Part shown: positions 37,101 to 45,184 of the stretch, one piece after another
Layout of the letters: the number at the start of each line of letters is the position of its first letter
Numbering within the stretch: the first letter of the stretch is position 1
NCBI RefSeq assembly: GCF_947492645.1
Contig: NZ_CANLMZ010000006.1
Coordinates: 124,001 to 188,000 of the forward strand
DNA: 64,000 nucleotides
Source of the DNA: an uncultured Pontibacter sp.
GTDB lineage: Bacteria > Bacteroidota > Bacteroidia > Cytophagales > Hymenobacteraceae
Direction: 5' to 3'
Notes under the pieces: model-generated
Database searches by the model: none
Seen by the model: the letters and a program-made list of their open reading frames with translations, nothing else
What the model was told of the DNA's origin: nothing
Position numbers and translations under genes: made by a program

Positions 37101-37830
37101 GGCAGGCTTTGTAACCGGCTCAGGAGAGTTTGTGGCCCCAGCCCAGTTCGGCAATACAAAACTGGCTTATAACTTCAGAATACAGTACCCGAACCAATAT
37201 GCTACTGAGCCAGTTGGCAGCTTACGTGTGATGGTAGGAGATAAAGAGTATATGGCCAGCAGAACCCTGGATTGGCTGGTGATAGACGGTAACAGGGCAG
37301 CTATACAGGGTACAGCCAGTATTTCGGGACTTGGCAACTATAAGTTTGTGGCTACTATGATGGATGCCGGAGGCCCTGGCCCGACTGACCTGGGGGATGG
37401 CCTACGCCTGCAAGTATGGGACCTGAACGCCTATGGCAAACTTGTATTCGACAGCTATGCTGCCAACCCTGCTAAACTAGACCTGCACCAACCGCTTCCT
37501 TCCATCGGGTTTGGGCAGATCATTATTAACGGCAGCGCTGGTGAGTTGGCAGAAGGGGACCAGGAAGAAACAGAGCAGGCCAAAGCATATCCTAACCCAT
37601 TCGTAGACAGAACAACGGTTGCCTTCAAGAGCCTGGCAGCAGGAGCCTACGAAGCTGTGCTGTATAACACTCAGGGAACCGTAGTGGGCACACTTAAAAG
37701 CGGTACAGCGCAGGCTGCACAGGCAATTGAGGTAGAGGTAGACGGCAGAGACCTGGACCAGGGTTTATACTTTGTAAAGCTCAGAACCGGGGATAAAGTA
37801 CAGACTGTTAAGCTACTGCTACAGCGTTAA
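34108..37830 (+). CDS. Large beta-propeller protein with type A T9SS sorting domain
   Basis: A 1240-residue secreted protein. The signal region reaches about residue 45 (CLLFAFLFAPDLQAQ), with a longer than usual lead-in (ATG at 34132 is an alternative start). Most of the length is SBBP-type beta-propeller repeats of about 45-55 residues, with recurring units like DAAGNIAWEKTFTG, VALDAAGDVVVAGN and LYVTGHAY (roughly 55-495 and again 500-930), separated by a Pro-rich hinge (TVTPPPPAG). A PKD-like segment lies near 960-1000 (GEHTYQKAGIYTIGLDFEES). The C-terminal 80 residues (AYPNPFVDRTTVAF ... QGLYFVKLRTGDKVQTVKLLLQR) are a type A Por sorting domain. Probably cell-surface; ligand unknown. Ends at the terminator 37851-37880. 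Confidence 0.9.
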   Translation: MKQQVPDVMSRYLLIKNFLNPVNAGKRWIYCLLFAFLFAPDLQAQSNQEPELEREWAKQISTGASSYAATVATAIGPDQMPVVVGFSRDGNSTTRIVITKLNATGDVVWQQEYAGVAGSMGESPNQMSLDRQGNIYILGSVAFEEDNPDLLALKYSSDGSFMWAQHVNGGDGIRDLPESMAVSDAGEVYVTGTSQVPGGSQVLTAKFDAAGNIAWEKTFTGPEDVSDPQVQSIALDAAGDVVVAGNIISTERGRTLFVTKYSQADGQQVWVNLPEGGEIMFVNTYTADKLFIGESGNMYIAGTRAAIATVNLRPLLVKLDSEGNHVWSKFDETPSYASYFSDALLDDAENLLVLYSAQFGRSDTEAYVAKYNPDGEKVWGDIIVDAAGDNIYSNSLAMREDGVVAFTGFVRGSLAHEVPDLVTYLYAANGEQLDMDRYNQTADATESGWGIAFDAAGDLYVTGHAYASNTNATSLLAIKYATGGTVTPPPPAGSLTRAWAVTEEDEAGEVKKLLIGEGQKPVLLSNNAISAFSTAGQKVWESPSTINFKDAVQDKQNNIYVLTEWPISDTNNILLVTKYNSAGEQLWKYQYGQVHHNMRGGGLAVNEQGEVFVGSTVFNSGNDGYVKVIKLNADGTESWQANYEGNADFSNPRAAGLVLNEQGEVYVTGNYAMEVGLRHLFLLKYDGSEGSFLWDKVYPQSETATHYDPQELFIHSDGNLYIAGTTQSCCISHPTAFVLKADAAGNVLWNARAGDGSEIELLDASLGMDGSMAVVGTLYNPRAGINTRFVSKINSNGEQVWFKMEEGLMGVLAMDNGYVAATGTAYADLFVYVYDAQGVRVQQDSYSAEANLTEVGTHLAMDDRGNLYAAGTSGMPGSETADLLLVKYGSTDEPEEPCNEPVDVKLYLPPMAKRVGWQVRTTADFGSYILNEDTGVRWAWGDGSEPTISYTAFGTQRITGEHTYQKAGIYTIGLDFEESCLNPNSDDYTQQMVIFDPEAGFVTGSGEFVAPAQFGNTKLAYNFRIQYPNQYATEPVGSLRVMVGDKEYMASRTLDWLVIDGNRAAIQGTASISGLGNYKFVATMMDAGGPGPTDLGDGLRLQVWDLNAYGKLVFDSYAANPAKLDLHQPLPSIGFGQIIINGSAGELAEGDQEETEQAKAYPNPFVDRTTVAFKSLAAGAYEAVLYNTQGTVVGTLKSGTAQAAQAIEVEVDGRDLDQGLYFVKLRTGDKVQTVKLLLQR

Positions 37831-37850
37831 CCGACACTTAATTTATTAGG

Positions 37851-37880
37851 AAAGGTACAGGCCACACGGCCTGTACCTTT
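37851..37880 (+). terminator. Intrinsic terminator
   Basis: AAAGGTACAGGCC with its exact complement (13 bp) around ACAC, followed by TTTATTTTATTTT on the plus strand. Confidence 0.88.
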
Positions 37881-38240
37881 TTTATTTTATTTTGGGGCCT
37901 CTCATATAGGCAGTTCTGCTGGCTGGCTAGTTGCACTTAATCGAATTTACCAGGACATCCACTATTATTCTGCTCTACCTAAGTCATAAGCTTAAGGTCC
38001 AGTCGGCAGGCGTTTTGCTACCTGCCTGGCTAAGCCGTAGGCGGTGTACGAAATCGTACGTACTACTGTCCGATTTCAGACGAAGGATTAGCGCATTTAA
38101 AACTTCTAATATTGTTAACAATCTGATTTAGAATATTTTATGATTTGGCATATATGTTGAAACAGGCGCTTCTGAAAGTATGGGCAAATGCTACTACTGC
38201 AGCAAAGAACCAATTACAACACCAGCTATATCCTAAAACT
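37881..38240 (+). other. Intergenic leader of the receptor-like gene
   Basis: About 360 bases. The reading frame of the downstream gene is open back to 38145, but the residues before Met 38241 lack conservation cues and do not form a signal peptide. A small palindrome GTACGAAATCGTAC lies near 38046. No other feature seen. Confidence 0.4.
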
Positions 38241-40682
38241 ATGAAGAATCTATTTTTACTCCTTTTCCTTTTAGCTTTTACCACCTTGCATGCGCAGCAA
38301 AGCAGCATTTCTGGTAAAGTAACCGACGGAGAGAACAAGGCAGTTGGCTATGCCAATGTGCTGCTCCTGAATGCTGCAGATTCATCGCTCGTAAAAGGGG
38401 CCCTGACAGAAGACGCAGGTACTTTTCTGTTTGAGGGCATAGCCGCCGGAACCTATAAAGTGGTGGCAAGTATGGTAGGGCAGGGCAAAGCCAGTTCCCG
38501 GCAATTTAGTGTATCAGGTACTTCCGAAACCATTGCCCTGGACCCAATACAACTAAAACAAGCTGCCAACAACCTGAAAGAGGTAGTAATTGAAGGGCAA
38601 AGGCCTTTGATTGAGCAACATTTTGATAAAACGGTGATGAACGTGGAAAACAGCATTGTAGCAGCTGGCAATACAGCCCTCGATGTGCTGGAGAAAGCAC
38701 CTGGCATCGCAGTAGACCAGAATGACAACATCAGCATGCGTGGGCGCCAGGGTGTTATGGTGATGATAGACGGCAAGCAGGTGCCGATGACAGGAACAGA
38801 ACTGGCCAACTACCTCAGAGGGCTGTCGGCAAACGCGCTTGATAAGATCGAGTTGATCACAAACCCCTCTTCTAAGTATGATGCAGCCGGTAACGCGGGT
38901 ATCATTAACATACAGCTAAAGCGCGATAAAAGTATGGGTACCAATGGTACCTTTTCTGCCACCTATGGGCAGGGGCGTTATGGCAAAGGCGATGCCAGCC
39001 TGCAGCTAAACCATCGCGCTAAAAAAATTAATGTTTTCGGAGGACTGAACTACTCAAACCGCAAAAGCTACAGCGAACTGGATATTTACCGTGAGTTTTT
39101 TACCGGCCAGGAATACCAGGGTGCTTACGACCAGCAAAATAATTTCGACTTCAGGGGTAGGAATACTACCGGCCGTTTTGGAATGGATTATTTTGCATCC
39201 TCTAAAACTGTTGTAGGCTTTGTAACTACAGGTAACTTCTTTAACCTGGACCGCAGCAACAGCAACCGTGCGCTGGTGCTGGATGCGCAACGTAACCCCG
39301 AAAGTGTGTTTCTGACAAATGCCGCAGTAGAGCACGCCCGCAAAAACCAGAGCATCAACCTAAACCTAAAGCACACCCTGGATAGCCTTGGCCGCGAACT
39401 GACCGCCGACATCGATTACATTGCTTATCAAAACGGGGATGAGCAGAACTTTACCACGCGTTTTCTTAACCTGAGCAACGAGCCGCTACGAACCTCGGAC
39501 CTGCTGTACAGCAACCTGGATGGCAACCTTACGATAAAATCTGCCAAAGTTGATTACACACAGCCATTGCCAACGTTGGGTGCCACCCTGGAAGCAGGCC
39601 TTAAAAGCAGCATTGTTACGGCTGACAACGACCAAAGATTTTATGACCGCACAGACGGAGCGGACGAGCTTTTAACCGACAGAAGCAACCGTTTTATCTA
39701 TGAAGAAAACATCAATGCAGCTTACCTCAACAGCTCTAAAAAATGGGAAAAGTTTAGCCTGCAGCTTGGCCTGCGCCTGGAAAATACCATTGCCAAAGGG
39801 GAGCAGCTTGCCGAGGTGGTGAACGAGGCAGACCGTACCTTTGACCGCAATTACACCCAGTTTTTCCCTAGTGCTTTTGTAGGCTACAACCTTAACAAAA
39901 AGCATGAGGTGGGCCTGTCGCTAAGCCGCCGTATAAACCGCCCTTCCTACGGACAACTGAACCCGTTTAAAAACTACCTGGATAAAAGCACCAACTCTGC
40001 CGGCAACCCGTACCTGAATCCGGAACTGGCCTATTCGTTTGAGTTGACGCATACCTTTGATAAGCGCATTACCACCAAGCTGAGCTACAGCCATACTACA
40101 GATGTGATGGTTAACGTGCTATCGCGGGAGAGCGAGGAGGAGAACACCATTGTGCAGACTTTTAGAAACCTGTCTACGTTTGATTATTACGGGATGACAA
40201 TGACTGTGCCTGTATCGATAGGCAGTTGGTTTAGCAGCATGAACAACGGTACGTTATACTATGGCCTGTACCGTGGCAAATTATCCAACACCACCCTGGA
40301 TGCCGGCAGACCTAGTTTTACGCTGAACTCTAATAATACCTTTACGATCAAAAACGGCTGGTCTGCAGAGCTGGTAGGTGTATACCGGTCAAGCGAAGTG
40401 TATGGCTTTATGACCGTTGACCCTCTCTTTTACTTTTCGGGTGGCGTGCAGAAGCAGCTGTGGGACAAGAAGGCAAGTATAAAACTGAATGTGTCGGATA
40501 TCTTCTTCTCAAATAAGGTGCACGGCGAAAACAAGCTGGCAAATTACGCCGAGTCTTTTGATCAGCGCCGTGAGTCGCGGGTGGCAAATCTTAGCTTTAG
40601 TTACCGCTTTGGCGGCTCGCAGGTAACGCCTTCGCGCCGCCGTACCGGAGGTGCCGAAGAAGAAAGAAACAGAGCGAATTAA
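38241..40682 (+). CDS. Outer-membrane TonB-dependent receptor-like barrel
   Basis: 813 residues from the ATG at 38241, giving a signal peptide (MKNLFLLLFLLAFTTLHAQ). Residues about 22-105 are a carboxypeptidase-regulatory-like domain (SSISGKVTDGENKAVGYANVLLL), then a plug-like domain (VIEGQRPLIEQHFDKTVMNVE ... VLEKAPGIAVDQNDNISMRGRQGVMVMIDGK), then a beta-barrel of the OMP_b-brl_3 type to the C-terminus. The end is basic and Arg-rich (PSRRRTGGAEEERNRAN) rather than the usual terminal Phe. No TonB box is clear and no SusD partner follows, so this is the SusC-independent receptor family; substrate unknown. Confidence 0.9.
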   Translation: MKNLFLLLFLLAFTTLHAQQSSISGKVTDGENKAVGYANVLLLNAADSSLVKGALTEDAGTFLFEGIAAGTYKVVASMVGQGKASSRQFSVSGTSETIALDPIQLKQAANNLKEVVIEGQRPLIEQHFDKTVMNVENSIVAAGNTALDVLEKAPGIAVDQNDNISMRGRQGVMVMIDGKQVPMTGTELANYLRGLSANALDKIELITNPSSKYDAAGNAGIINIQLKRDKSMGTNGTFSATYGQGRYGKGDASLQLNHRAKKINVFGGLNYSNRKSYSELDIYREFFTGQEYQGAYDQQNNFDFRGRNTTGRFGMDYFASSKTVVGFVTTGNFFNLDRSNSNRALVLDAQRNPESVFLTNAAVEHARKNQSINLNLKHTLDSLGRELTADIDYIAYQNGDEQNFTTRFLNLSNEPLRTSDLLYSNLDGNLTIKSAKVDYTQPLPTLGATLEAGLKSSIVTADNDQRFYDRTDGADELLTDRSNRFIYEENINAAYLNSSKKWEKFSLQLGLRLENTIAKGEQLAEVVNEADRTFDRNYTQFFPSAFVGYNLNKKHEVGLSLSRRINRPSYGQLNPFKNYLDKSTNSAGNPYLNPELAYSFELTHTFDKRITTKLSYSHTTDVMVNVLSRESEEENTIVQTFRNLSTFDYYGMTMTVPVSIGSWFSSMNNGTLYYGLYRGKLSNTTLDAGRPSFTLNSNNTFTIKNGWSAELVGVYRSSEVYGFMTVDPLFYFSGGVQKQLWDKKASIKLNVSDIFFSNKVHGENKLANYAESFDQRRESRVANLSFSYRFGGSQVTPSRRRTGGAEEERNRAN

Positions 40683-40742
40683 CCTGCGTTAGTTACATCT
40701 ACTACAGCATGCTTCTTCTGGTTACGAGGAAGCCTACATAAC

Positions 40743-40774
40743 ACAGAGAGGCGCTTTACAAGGCGCCTCTTTGT
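40743..40774. terminator. Bidirectional terminator hairpin
   Basis: AGAGGCGC with GCGCCTCT forms an 8-bp core extended by A-T and G-U pairs, followed by TTGTTTAT on the plus strand; between convergent genes. Confidence 0.7.
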
Positions 40775-40780
40775 TTATAC

Positions 40781-41092
40781 TTACCAGGTGGTATCGTCAT
40801 CGGGGTTTACAAAGCCTTCGCCGGGTTTAAACCGCGTGCCTCTGCCGTTCAGGTGGTCCCACATGTCTATCTGCATTTTCATCTGGTCCAGCTCCAGAAA
40901 CTCCTGCCAGCGCTCCTGGTCGTCGGGCGAGAAGTGCTCCACGAGGTCGTCTAATTTCAGGTTGGCGTTTTGCTGCATGTGTGCCTGCAAGTCGCTGTTG
41001 GTGCGCAGCAATTGCTCAATCATAATCCTGAAATAGGTGTTCAGTTCCTTGTAGCGTTCTCCGTCCCAATTAGCAAGGTTCATGTTTTCCAT
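40781..41092 (-). CDS. Hypothetical protein, 103 aa
   Basis: Start ATG 41092 (MENMNLANWDGERYKELNTYF); the frame extends upstream but without a good lead-in. A soluble protein that appears all-helical, with acidic and Trp/Met-rich segments (FSPDDQERWQEFLELDQMKMQIDMWDHLNG) and an acidic tail (NPDDDTTW). No family recognised. Confidence 0.6.
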   Translation of the reverse strand: MENMNLANWDGERYKELNTYFRIMIEQLLRTNSDLQAHMQQNANLKLDDLVEHFSPDDQERWQEFLELDQMKMQIDMWDHLNGRGTRFKPGEGFVNPDDDTTW

Positions 41093-41292
41093 GGTATTTA
41101 TACTTTGGCAATATAAAAACAGTTTAAGACAGAGGCATGCCTTACCCATTGCCTCACATACCTATACTTTAGCTGCAAGTATAAATTAAAAAAAACTAGT
41201 TAAGGGTTTCTTTTAAAATCTGAGGGTTGTGCACACTTACTATATGCCTGGCGGGACCGTACAATTCGGCTAAAACAACCTGCTGTAAAAGT

Positions 41293-41323
41293 AAAAAGAC
41301 CTGCTATAAAAGCAGGTCTTTTT
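41293..41323. terminator. Bidirectional terminator hairpin
   Basis: AAAAAGACCTGCT with its exact complement (13 bp) around ATAAA, just past the stop of the DUF4142 gene on the minus strand; T-run on both sides. Confidence 0.85.
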
Positions 41324-41348
41324 TTAAGTCAAACCAGGTATGTACGGG

Positions 41349-41900
41349 TTATCCGCCCACCTGGTCTCGCAGATCTTCTGCACGTTCTAAGTGCTGACGA
41401 AGAGTAGGCAAAGTCTGTTCAGCAAAAGTTCTCAGGTCATCGTCGTCAAGTTCATCAACGGCTCTTTCGTAAAGCTCTATGGCCTCACGGTGCGCCTGTA
41501 CTTGCACCGCTGCAAAGTCCTGGTCAAAAGCTGTACCGTTTTTGCTTTGCAGCCTGGTTAATATGGTTCGTTTGTCTTCTGGTAGTGTGGCGGCAGTAGG
41601 CATCGGCACATTGATATTCTCATCGCGTGCTATATCCATCAACCTTTGGCTGGACATGGTGTGGTCCATTACCAGCATGGCGCCAAAATCAGCTACTTCC
41701 TGGGCTTCGGCCTGATTCTCTGCCAGAGAACCGGTTTCGATTTCGAATACATCGCTTGCAGCAGCCCGCTGCACAAACTCCGTCTCGGTCAGGAGGTCAA
41801 TATCAATCGGATCATCATCGTCGTCATCGCAGGCTGTAACGGCTACCACAGAAACTAAAATTACTAAAAGTCTCCAACTTCTCATTGCTATCATTTTCAA
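41349..41900 (-). CDS. DUF4142 lipoprotein
   Basis: 183 residues with a lipoprotein signal (MKMIAMRSWRLLVILVSVVAVTAC; lipobox VTAC with Cys24) followed by a run of seven Asp (DDDDDDP), which sets a strongly acidic linker. The rest matches DUF4142, a four-helix ferritin-like bundle: FVQRAAASDVFEIETGSLAEN, EVADFGAMLVMDHTMSSQRL, and HREAIELYERAVDELDDDDLRTFAEQTLPTLRQHLERA. The conserved His residues could bind metal, but no activity is established. The acidic linker could bind cations; that is speculation. Confidence 0.88.
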   Translation of the reverse strand: MKMIAMRSWRLLVILVSVVAVTACDDDDDDPIDIDLLTETEFVQRAAASDVFEIETGSLAENQAEAQEVADFGAMLVMDHTMSSQRLMDIARDENINVPMPTAATLPEDKRTILTRLQSKNGTAFDQDFAAVQVQAHREAIELYERAVDELDDDDLRTFAEQTLPTLRQHLERAEDLRDQVGG

Positions 41901-42402
41901 AGGCTTTTGATTTAATGGTTAATTATTTTAGGGCCAGCACCACTTCATCTTATACGGTGTTTGCTAAACCTAACCTCTTAAACGACCTCAATTGGTGTCA
42001 GTTCGGGTGCAAATACGTAAATAATCTAAGTGTTTATACGTAATGCAACTATTTGAATATTAAGCTATTGCGAGTTTTGCATACCGTAATTGATCTAAAA
42101 AAAGAGTGCAATTTCAGGTTTAAGCCTGTGGCTGAAAAGATGTGAAAGTGAGTGTAAGCCATACTTTTTTAAAAGCCAGCGTTATACTTTTTGTAGTAGG
42201 TGGCCTGGAGTGATTTTAACCTCAACACGGTGGCCTTAAGGCAAAACGAAGAGGTTTCTTAGCAGTTATACTTATACTGTTGGGCTTAGGAAGTATAAAG
42301 CTGGTGATGAGGTTTGCAAAGCCACTTCAGGAGCAGGAGCAATCAAAAAAAGGCAGTACTCCGGGATGGAAGCGCTGCCATTTTATACTTTATAATGCCT
42401 GG
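41901..42402. other. Intergenic region
   Basis: About 500 bases between two minus-strand genes. No protein-like frame; a plus-strand frame overlapping 42280-42846 is antisense to the next gene and is not called. Several TATACTT/AAGTATA words; no terminator for the next gene was seen here. Confidence 0.4.
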
Positions 42403-42825
42403 CTATTGCTCTGGCTGTATGCCGGGAGGGTTAAACAGCCCCCAATCATCCAGTATATAATTCCAGGGGTCGAAGCCCTGCACCCAATCCCTGAACAAGA
42501 CTTTATAAACCAGCAGCGCCTCCCGTATCAGCACCAGGTACTGCGTATCCGGAAAGCGGAACATTTCCAGTGTTGCGCAATGGGTGCCCAGGTCGCGGGC
42601 AGCCTTTCGTGCCATTGCCGCGTTCTCCATCCGGATATCGTAAAGGTCGCCGGCTTCAGCTCCTGCCACTTTTACCGTAAGCAAGGCAGCGTCTTCCAGC
42701 ATCATATGTTTAATATGCCCCAATACTTCATCCTCCTCCGGAATCAGCTCCACGATTTTAGCGGTAATCTCAAAAATCTCTTTTCCTTTCTGGAAAAGGG
42801 GCAATTGCTCGGGGTCTACAGCCAT
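42403..42825 (-). CDS. Hypothetical protein, 140 aa, helical
   Basis: Start chosen at ATG 42825 (MAVDPEQLPLFQKG); the frame extends 12 codons further up with a hydrophobic segment that could instead be a poor signal. The sequence is mostly helical (KEIFEITAKIVELIPEEDEVLGHIKHMMLEDAALLTVKVAGA; ALLVYKVLFRDWVQGFDPWNYILDDWG) and resembles small helical-bundle proteins with a conserved His-containing first half and a Trp-rich tail. No family is recognised. The antisense frame is long here, but the composition of this frame is far more protein-like. Confidence 0.65.
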   Translation of the reverse strand: MAVDPEQLPLFQKGKEIFEITAKIVELIPEEDEVLGHIKHMMLEDAALLTVKVAGAEAGDLYDIRMENAAMARKAARDLGTHCATLEMFRFPDTQYLVLIREALLVYKVLFRDWVQGFDPWNYILDDWGLFNPPGIQPEQ

Positions 42826-42947
42826 AGCAGGATAGATGAATTGTAGTAGCCAGCTGCCCAATAACCATAACCAGGCAAAACGAAGGGCTTAGCTACTGAA
42901 TAAGTATCGAATGGGCTTAGGTATTTTGCGCGTTAACAGCAAAAGCA

Positions 42948-42992
42948 GCCCGCCGCTATACTTTAATGCAAGCCAGAGGTATAGCGGCGGGC
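42948..42992. terminator. Hairpin, possible terminator
   Basis: GCCCGCCGCTATAC and its exact complement (14 bp) around a 17-nt loop, between the small Lys-rich gene and the previous minus-strand gene. No long T-run, so its role is uncertain. Confidence 0.5.
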
Positions 42993-43024
42993 AAAGCGAC
43001 AATTATGCCGGCAACAGCCCGGTT

Positions 43025-43132
43025 TTAGTCGTAGCTGTTCTTTTTCTTTTCCAGTTTAGCAGCCTTCTTTTCCTTATCGGTTTTAACAGGCTTTTTCTTT
43101 ACATCTTTTTTTGCGTCTTGAGACTTTGCCAT
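43025..43132 (-). CDS. Lysine-rich small protein, 35 aa
   Basis: ATG at 43132 opens a 35-codon frame, MAKSQDAKKDVKKKPVKTDK followed by more Lys-rich sequence to KKKNSYD. Nearly half the residues are Lys, with no hydrophobic core, so it is predicted disordered and nucleic-acid- or membrane-binding. Similar tiny Lys-rich proteins are common in Bacteroidota, often unannotated. Context (its own hairpin at 42948-42992 just downstream) supports a real gene, but coding evidence is composition only. Confidence 0.45.
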   Translation of the reverse strand: MAKSQDAKKDVKKKPVKTDKEKKAAKLEKKKNSYD

Positions 43133-43270
43133 GATGGGTAGGTTTTAGTTTACCTAAAGGTACGTTTTTTTAAGTATGATACGCAAGATGCTGTATGCAT
43201 GTTGAACAGGGGAGAGACCAGCTGCACGCGTTTCCGGCAAGTATAAATAATACAACTGCTGCCTTACCTG

Positions 43271-43582
43271 CTACGAATAATGCACCTCCAGTTCATCAGA
43301 TTGCAAGCCGTAGGCGATGCCACGCAACAGTATCTGGCTGTTTGGGTGTGCCGGGTCGGCCAGGTCTTTTTCAATCTCGTTGATGGTCGTAGCCAGGGTG
43401 TCTCCGTCAAAAAACCTGAACCACAAGCTTTTGCCACTTTCTTCGTCTTCGTCCTCCTCAGATAGCACCTGCAGTTCTATTTCCTGTAACCGCTGTATCA
43501 GGGTATGCAAGTCTATTTTAGAGTCCAGGTATTGCCCGAACGCATCTTTGGCAATGGGTATGTACTGCGGTTGTGCTGACAT
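43271..43582 (-). CDS. Hypothetical protein, 103 aa
   Basis: MSAQPQYIPIAKDAFGQYLDSKIDLHTLIQRLQEIE begins a soluble protein, with an acidic segment (SEEDEDEESGKS) in the middle and a second helical part (NEIEKDLADPAHPNSQILLRGIAYGLQ). No motif or family is recognised. It ends 21 bases before the Nudix gene region on the same strand, so the two may be one operon. Confidence 0.55.
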   Translation of the reverse strand: MSAQPQYIPIAKDAFGQYLDSKIDLHTLIQRLQEIELQVLSEEDEDEESGKSLWFRFFDGDTLATTINEIEKDLADPAHPNSQILLRGIAYGLQSDELEVHYS

Positions 43583-43603
43583 GTGATGTATAGTTTAAAA
43601 TCT

Positions 43604-44002
43604 TTAATGCAATCGGTTCTGCTCTTTCAGCCAGTCAAAAATAATATGGTCGACTGCCGAGGTAAGGTGCTTGTCGTTGTAGCCCAGCCAAACCTTTTCT
43701 TCTATTTCGTTGGCGGGGCAAAGCGTACCGGTATAAACCCCTTCGTAGCAGGTTATTTTTACCAGCACTCCCTCCGGGTGGCTATCGGCCTGTGCCTCAA
43801 AAATGCCAGTAAACGTTATACTTTCCGCTAGCAGGTTTATACTTAGCTCCTCCTGTATCTCCCGGTGCAGCGCCTGGAAATCGGTTTCGCCGGCTTCGCG
43901 CTTTCCGCCTGGCAGGTAGTATTTGGTTCTGCCTTTGCTGCGGGTGCTCAATATCTTGCCGTCCCGAATCTCAATCCAGGCTAGTTTGTCAATGGTTTTC
44001 AT
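43604..44002 (-). CDS. Nudix hydrolase
   Basis: 132 residues from ATG 44002. The Nudix box reads GGKREAGETDFQALHREIQEELSI: Gly33, Glu39, the REUXEE core at 47-52 (RE-I-Q-EE), and the final Gly of the consensus replaced by Ser54. The metal-binding glutamates (Glu48, Glu51, Glu52) are all present, so pyrophosphohydrolase activity on a nucleoside diphosphate derivative is likely; substrate not inferable. A substrate segment YYLPGGKRE precedes the box as usual. Confidence 0.88.
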   Translation of the reverse strand: MKTIDKLAWIEIRDGKILSTRSKGRTKYYLPGGKREAGETDFQALHREIQEELSINLLAESITFTGIFEAQADSHPEGVLVKITCYEGVYTGTLCPANEIEEKVWLGYNDKHLTSAVDHIIFDWLKEQNRLH

Positions 44003-44092
44003 GTGGGGTAAGTATAGCAACGGTAGCTTACAAGGCTGCAACAACGCACTTTTCTCTTTCAATTGCAATTAGCCGGCATCAACAGCATCCGG

Positions 44093-44986
44093 TTATCCTT
44101 CTCTGTAGCCTCCTTTAAAAACTTCGTTCACGTGCCAGGTCGTAAAATCCGGGTTGGGGTAAAAAGCTTTCTTTTGAGGTGGCTTTATTGATTTGCCATC
44201 GTGCCGCAGCAGCCACTCTTGTGCACCTACGCCATTAATTTCATCGGACACAAGCATTTTAAGCTCTGAATTTATAGTAAACGCACCCATGTCAAAAAGT
44301 TTGTGGTGTGTTGCGCAAAGGGCTAAACCGTTAACTTCTACATCCGGTCCGCCAGCCTGGTGCCACATAATATGTGCTGCCTCTAATGCCAGTAGCTGGT
44401 GGCGCAGCCTTACGCTAAACCCACAAACAGCGCATTGGTACTCATAGGCTTTCAGTATACTTTCCCGGAATAGTGGGTCGCGCTTTCGGGTTGTTTTTAT
44501 AATTTTAGTTGTCGGACTGATTGTGATGTCTAAACCGACTGCATCCAGTATATCCTGGTGCAAGGTATCCGGGAAGTTCTGCTCAAGTATAAGTTCTGCT
44601 ATACTTATTACCAGCTCCGGATCATGGCTTAACTGTTGGGTGATATGCTCCGGGAACATACCTGCTAAGTGATGTTCGCGAAGAAACTTTGAAGTATAAT
44701 CCTGTTTTGTATGGATCAGCCCAGGTTCATTTAGTTGCCAGAGCCCATCATTCGCCAGTTTTGTAAACGGAAAGTTAGGATAGTAGCTTTTCCTGTACGG
44801 GCCAAAGTCAATCAGCAGGTCCTTTAACCTGGATTCAATGTGAGTGTAAGGAATAAAGCCGGTATTTCCTCTTTGTATCTCACCTAAAGCCATCAGTATA
44901 AGTAAGGGCTTGTGCGGTGCACGGGTGCCTTTGCTTTTCCAGGTATTGATGTTCTGGAACTGGGTGAGAAGTTCGGTTCTGGTCAT
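44093..44986 (-). CDS. HNH endonuclease with phosphorothioate-reader-like N-domain
   Basis: 297 residues. The N-terminal domain (about 1-150) carries RAPHKPLLILMALGEIQRG near residues 22-40 and LRDFGPYRKSYYPNFPFTKLANDGLW-like sequence, the signature of sulfur-binding domains (SBD) that recognise phosphorothioated DNA, as in ScoMcrA. The C-terminal domain has an HNH nuclease: C185xxC188, His205 in EAAHIM, and N219-GLALC-ATHH (Cys224, His227, His228). Such proteins act as type IV restriction enzymes that cut DNA carrying phosphorothioate modifications from an incoming Dnd/Ssp system. No dnd genes are in the window, as expected for a restriction-only guard. REP palindromes lie just beyond its start region. 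Confidence 0.87.
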   Translation of the reverse strand: MTRTELLTQFQNINTWKSKGTRAPHKPLLILMALGEIQRGNTGFIPYTHIESRLKDLLIDFGPYRKSYYPNFPFTKLANDGLWQLNEPGLIHTKQDYTSKFLREHHLAGMFPEHITQQLSHDPELVISIAELILEQNFPDTLHQDILDAVGLDITISPTTKIIKTTRKRDPLFRESILKAYEYQCAVCGFSVRLRHQLLALEAAHIMWHQAGGPDVEVNGLALCATHHKLFDMGAFTINSELKMLVSDEINGVGAQEWLLRHDGKSIKPPQKKAFYPNPDFTTWHVNEVFKGGYREG

Positions 44987-45002
44987 TTAACTGATGCATT
45001 TT

Positions 45003-45035
45003 CGTAGGGACAGGTCACGACCTGCCCGAATCGTG
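45003..45035 (+). repeat. REP palindrome copy 1
   Basis: CGTAGGGACAGGTCACGACC, then TGCCCGAATCGTG: an imperfect palindrome around GGTCACGACC. Same family as the other copies near the RAYT gene; differs from copy 4 by A for G in the centre and one base in the second arm. Confidence 0.85.
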
Positions 45036-45139
45036 TGCAAGGTAATCATTGTTTGCATCAGAATTGACAGGCCTGCAGAATGAACAATACGTATGGTTAA
45101 CAAGCTTATACTTTACGGGATATAGGTCAGCCAATCCGC

Positions 45140-45166
45140 GGACAGGTCGTGACCTGTCCCTGCGAA
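45140..45166 (-). repeat. REP palindrome copy 2 (inverted)
   Basis: GGACAGGTCGTGACCTGTCC followed by CTGCGAA; opposite in orientation to copy 1, so the two make a BIME-like inverted pair in the 198 bases before the RAYT gene. Confidence 0.85.
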
Positions 45167-45184
45167 TGATCGTACACTTTTTTT

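Noticed and set aside
42280-42846. 188-codon plus-strand ORF
   Set aside because: It is antisense to the gene at 42403-42825, whose helical, charged composition is far more protein-like; this one is Gln/His/Cys-rich and looks like a shadow frame.
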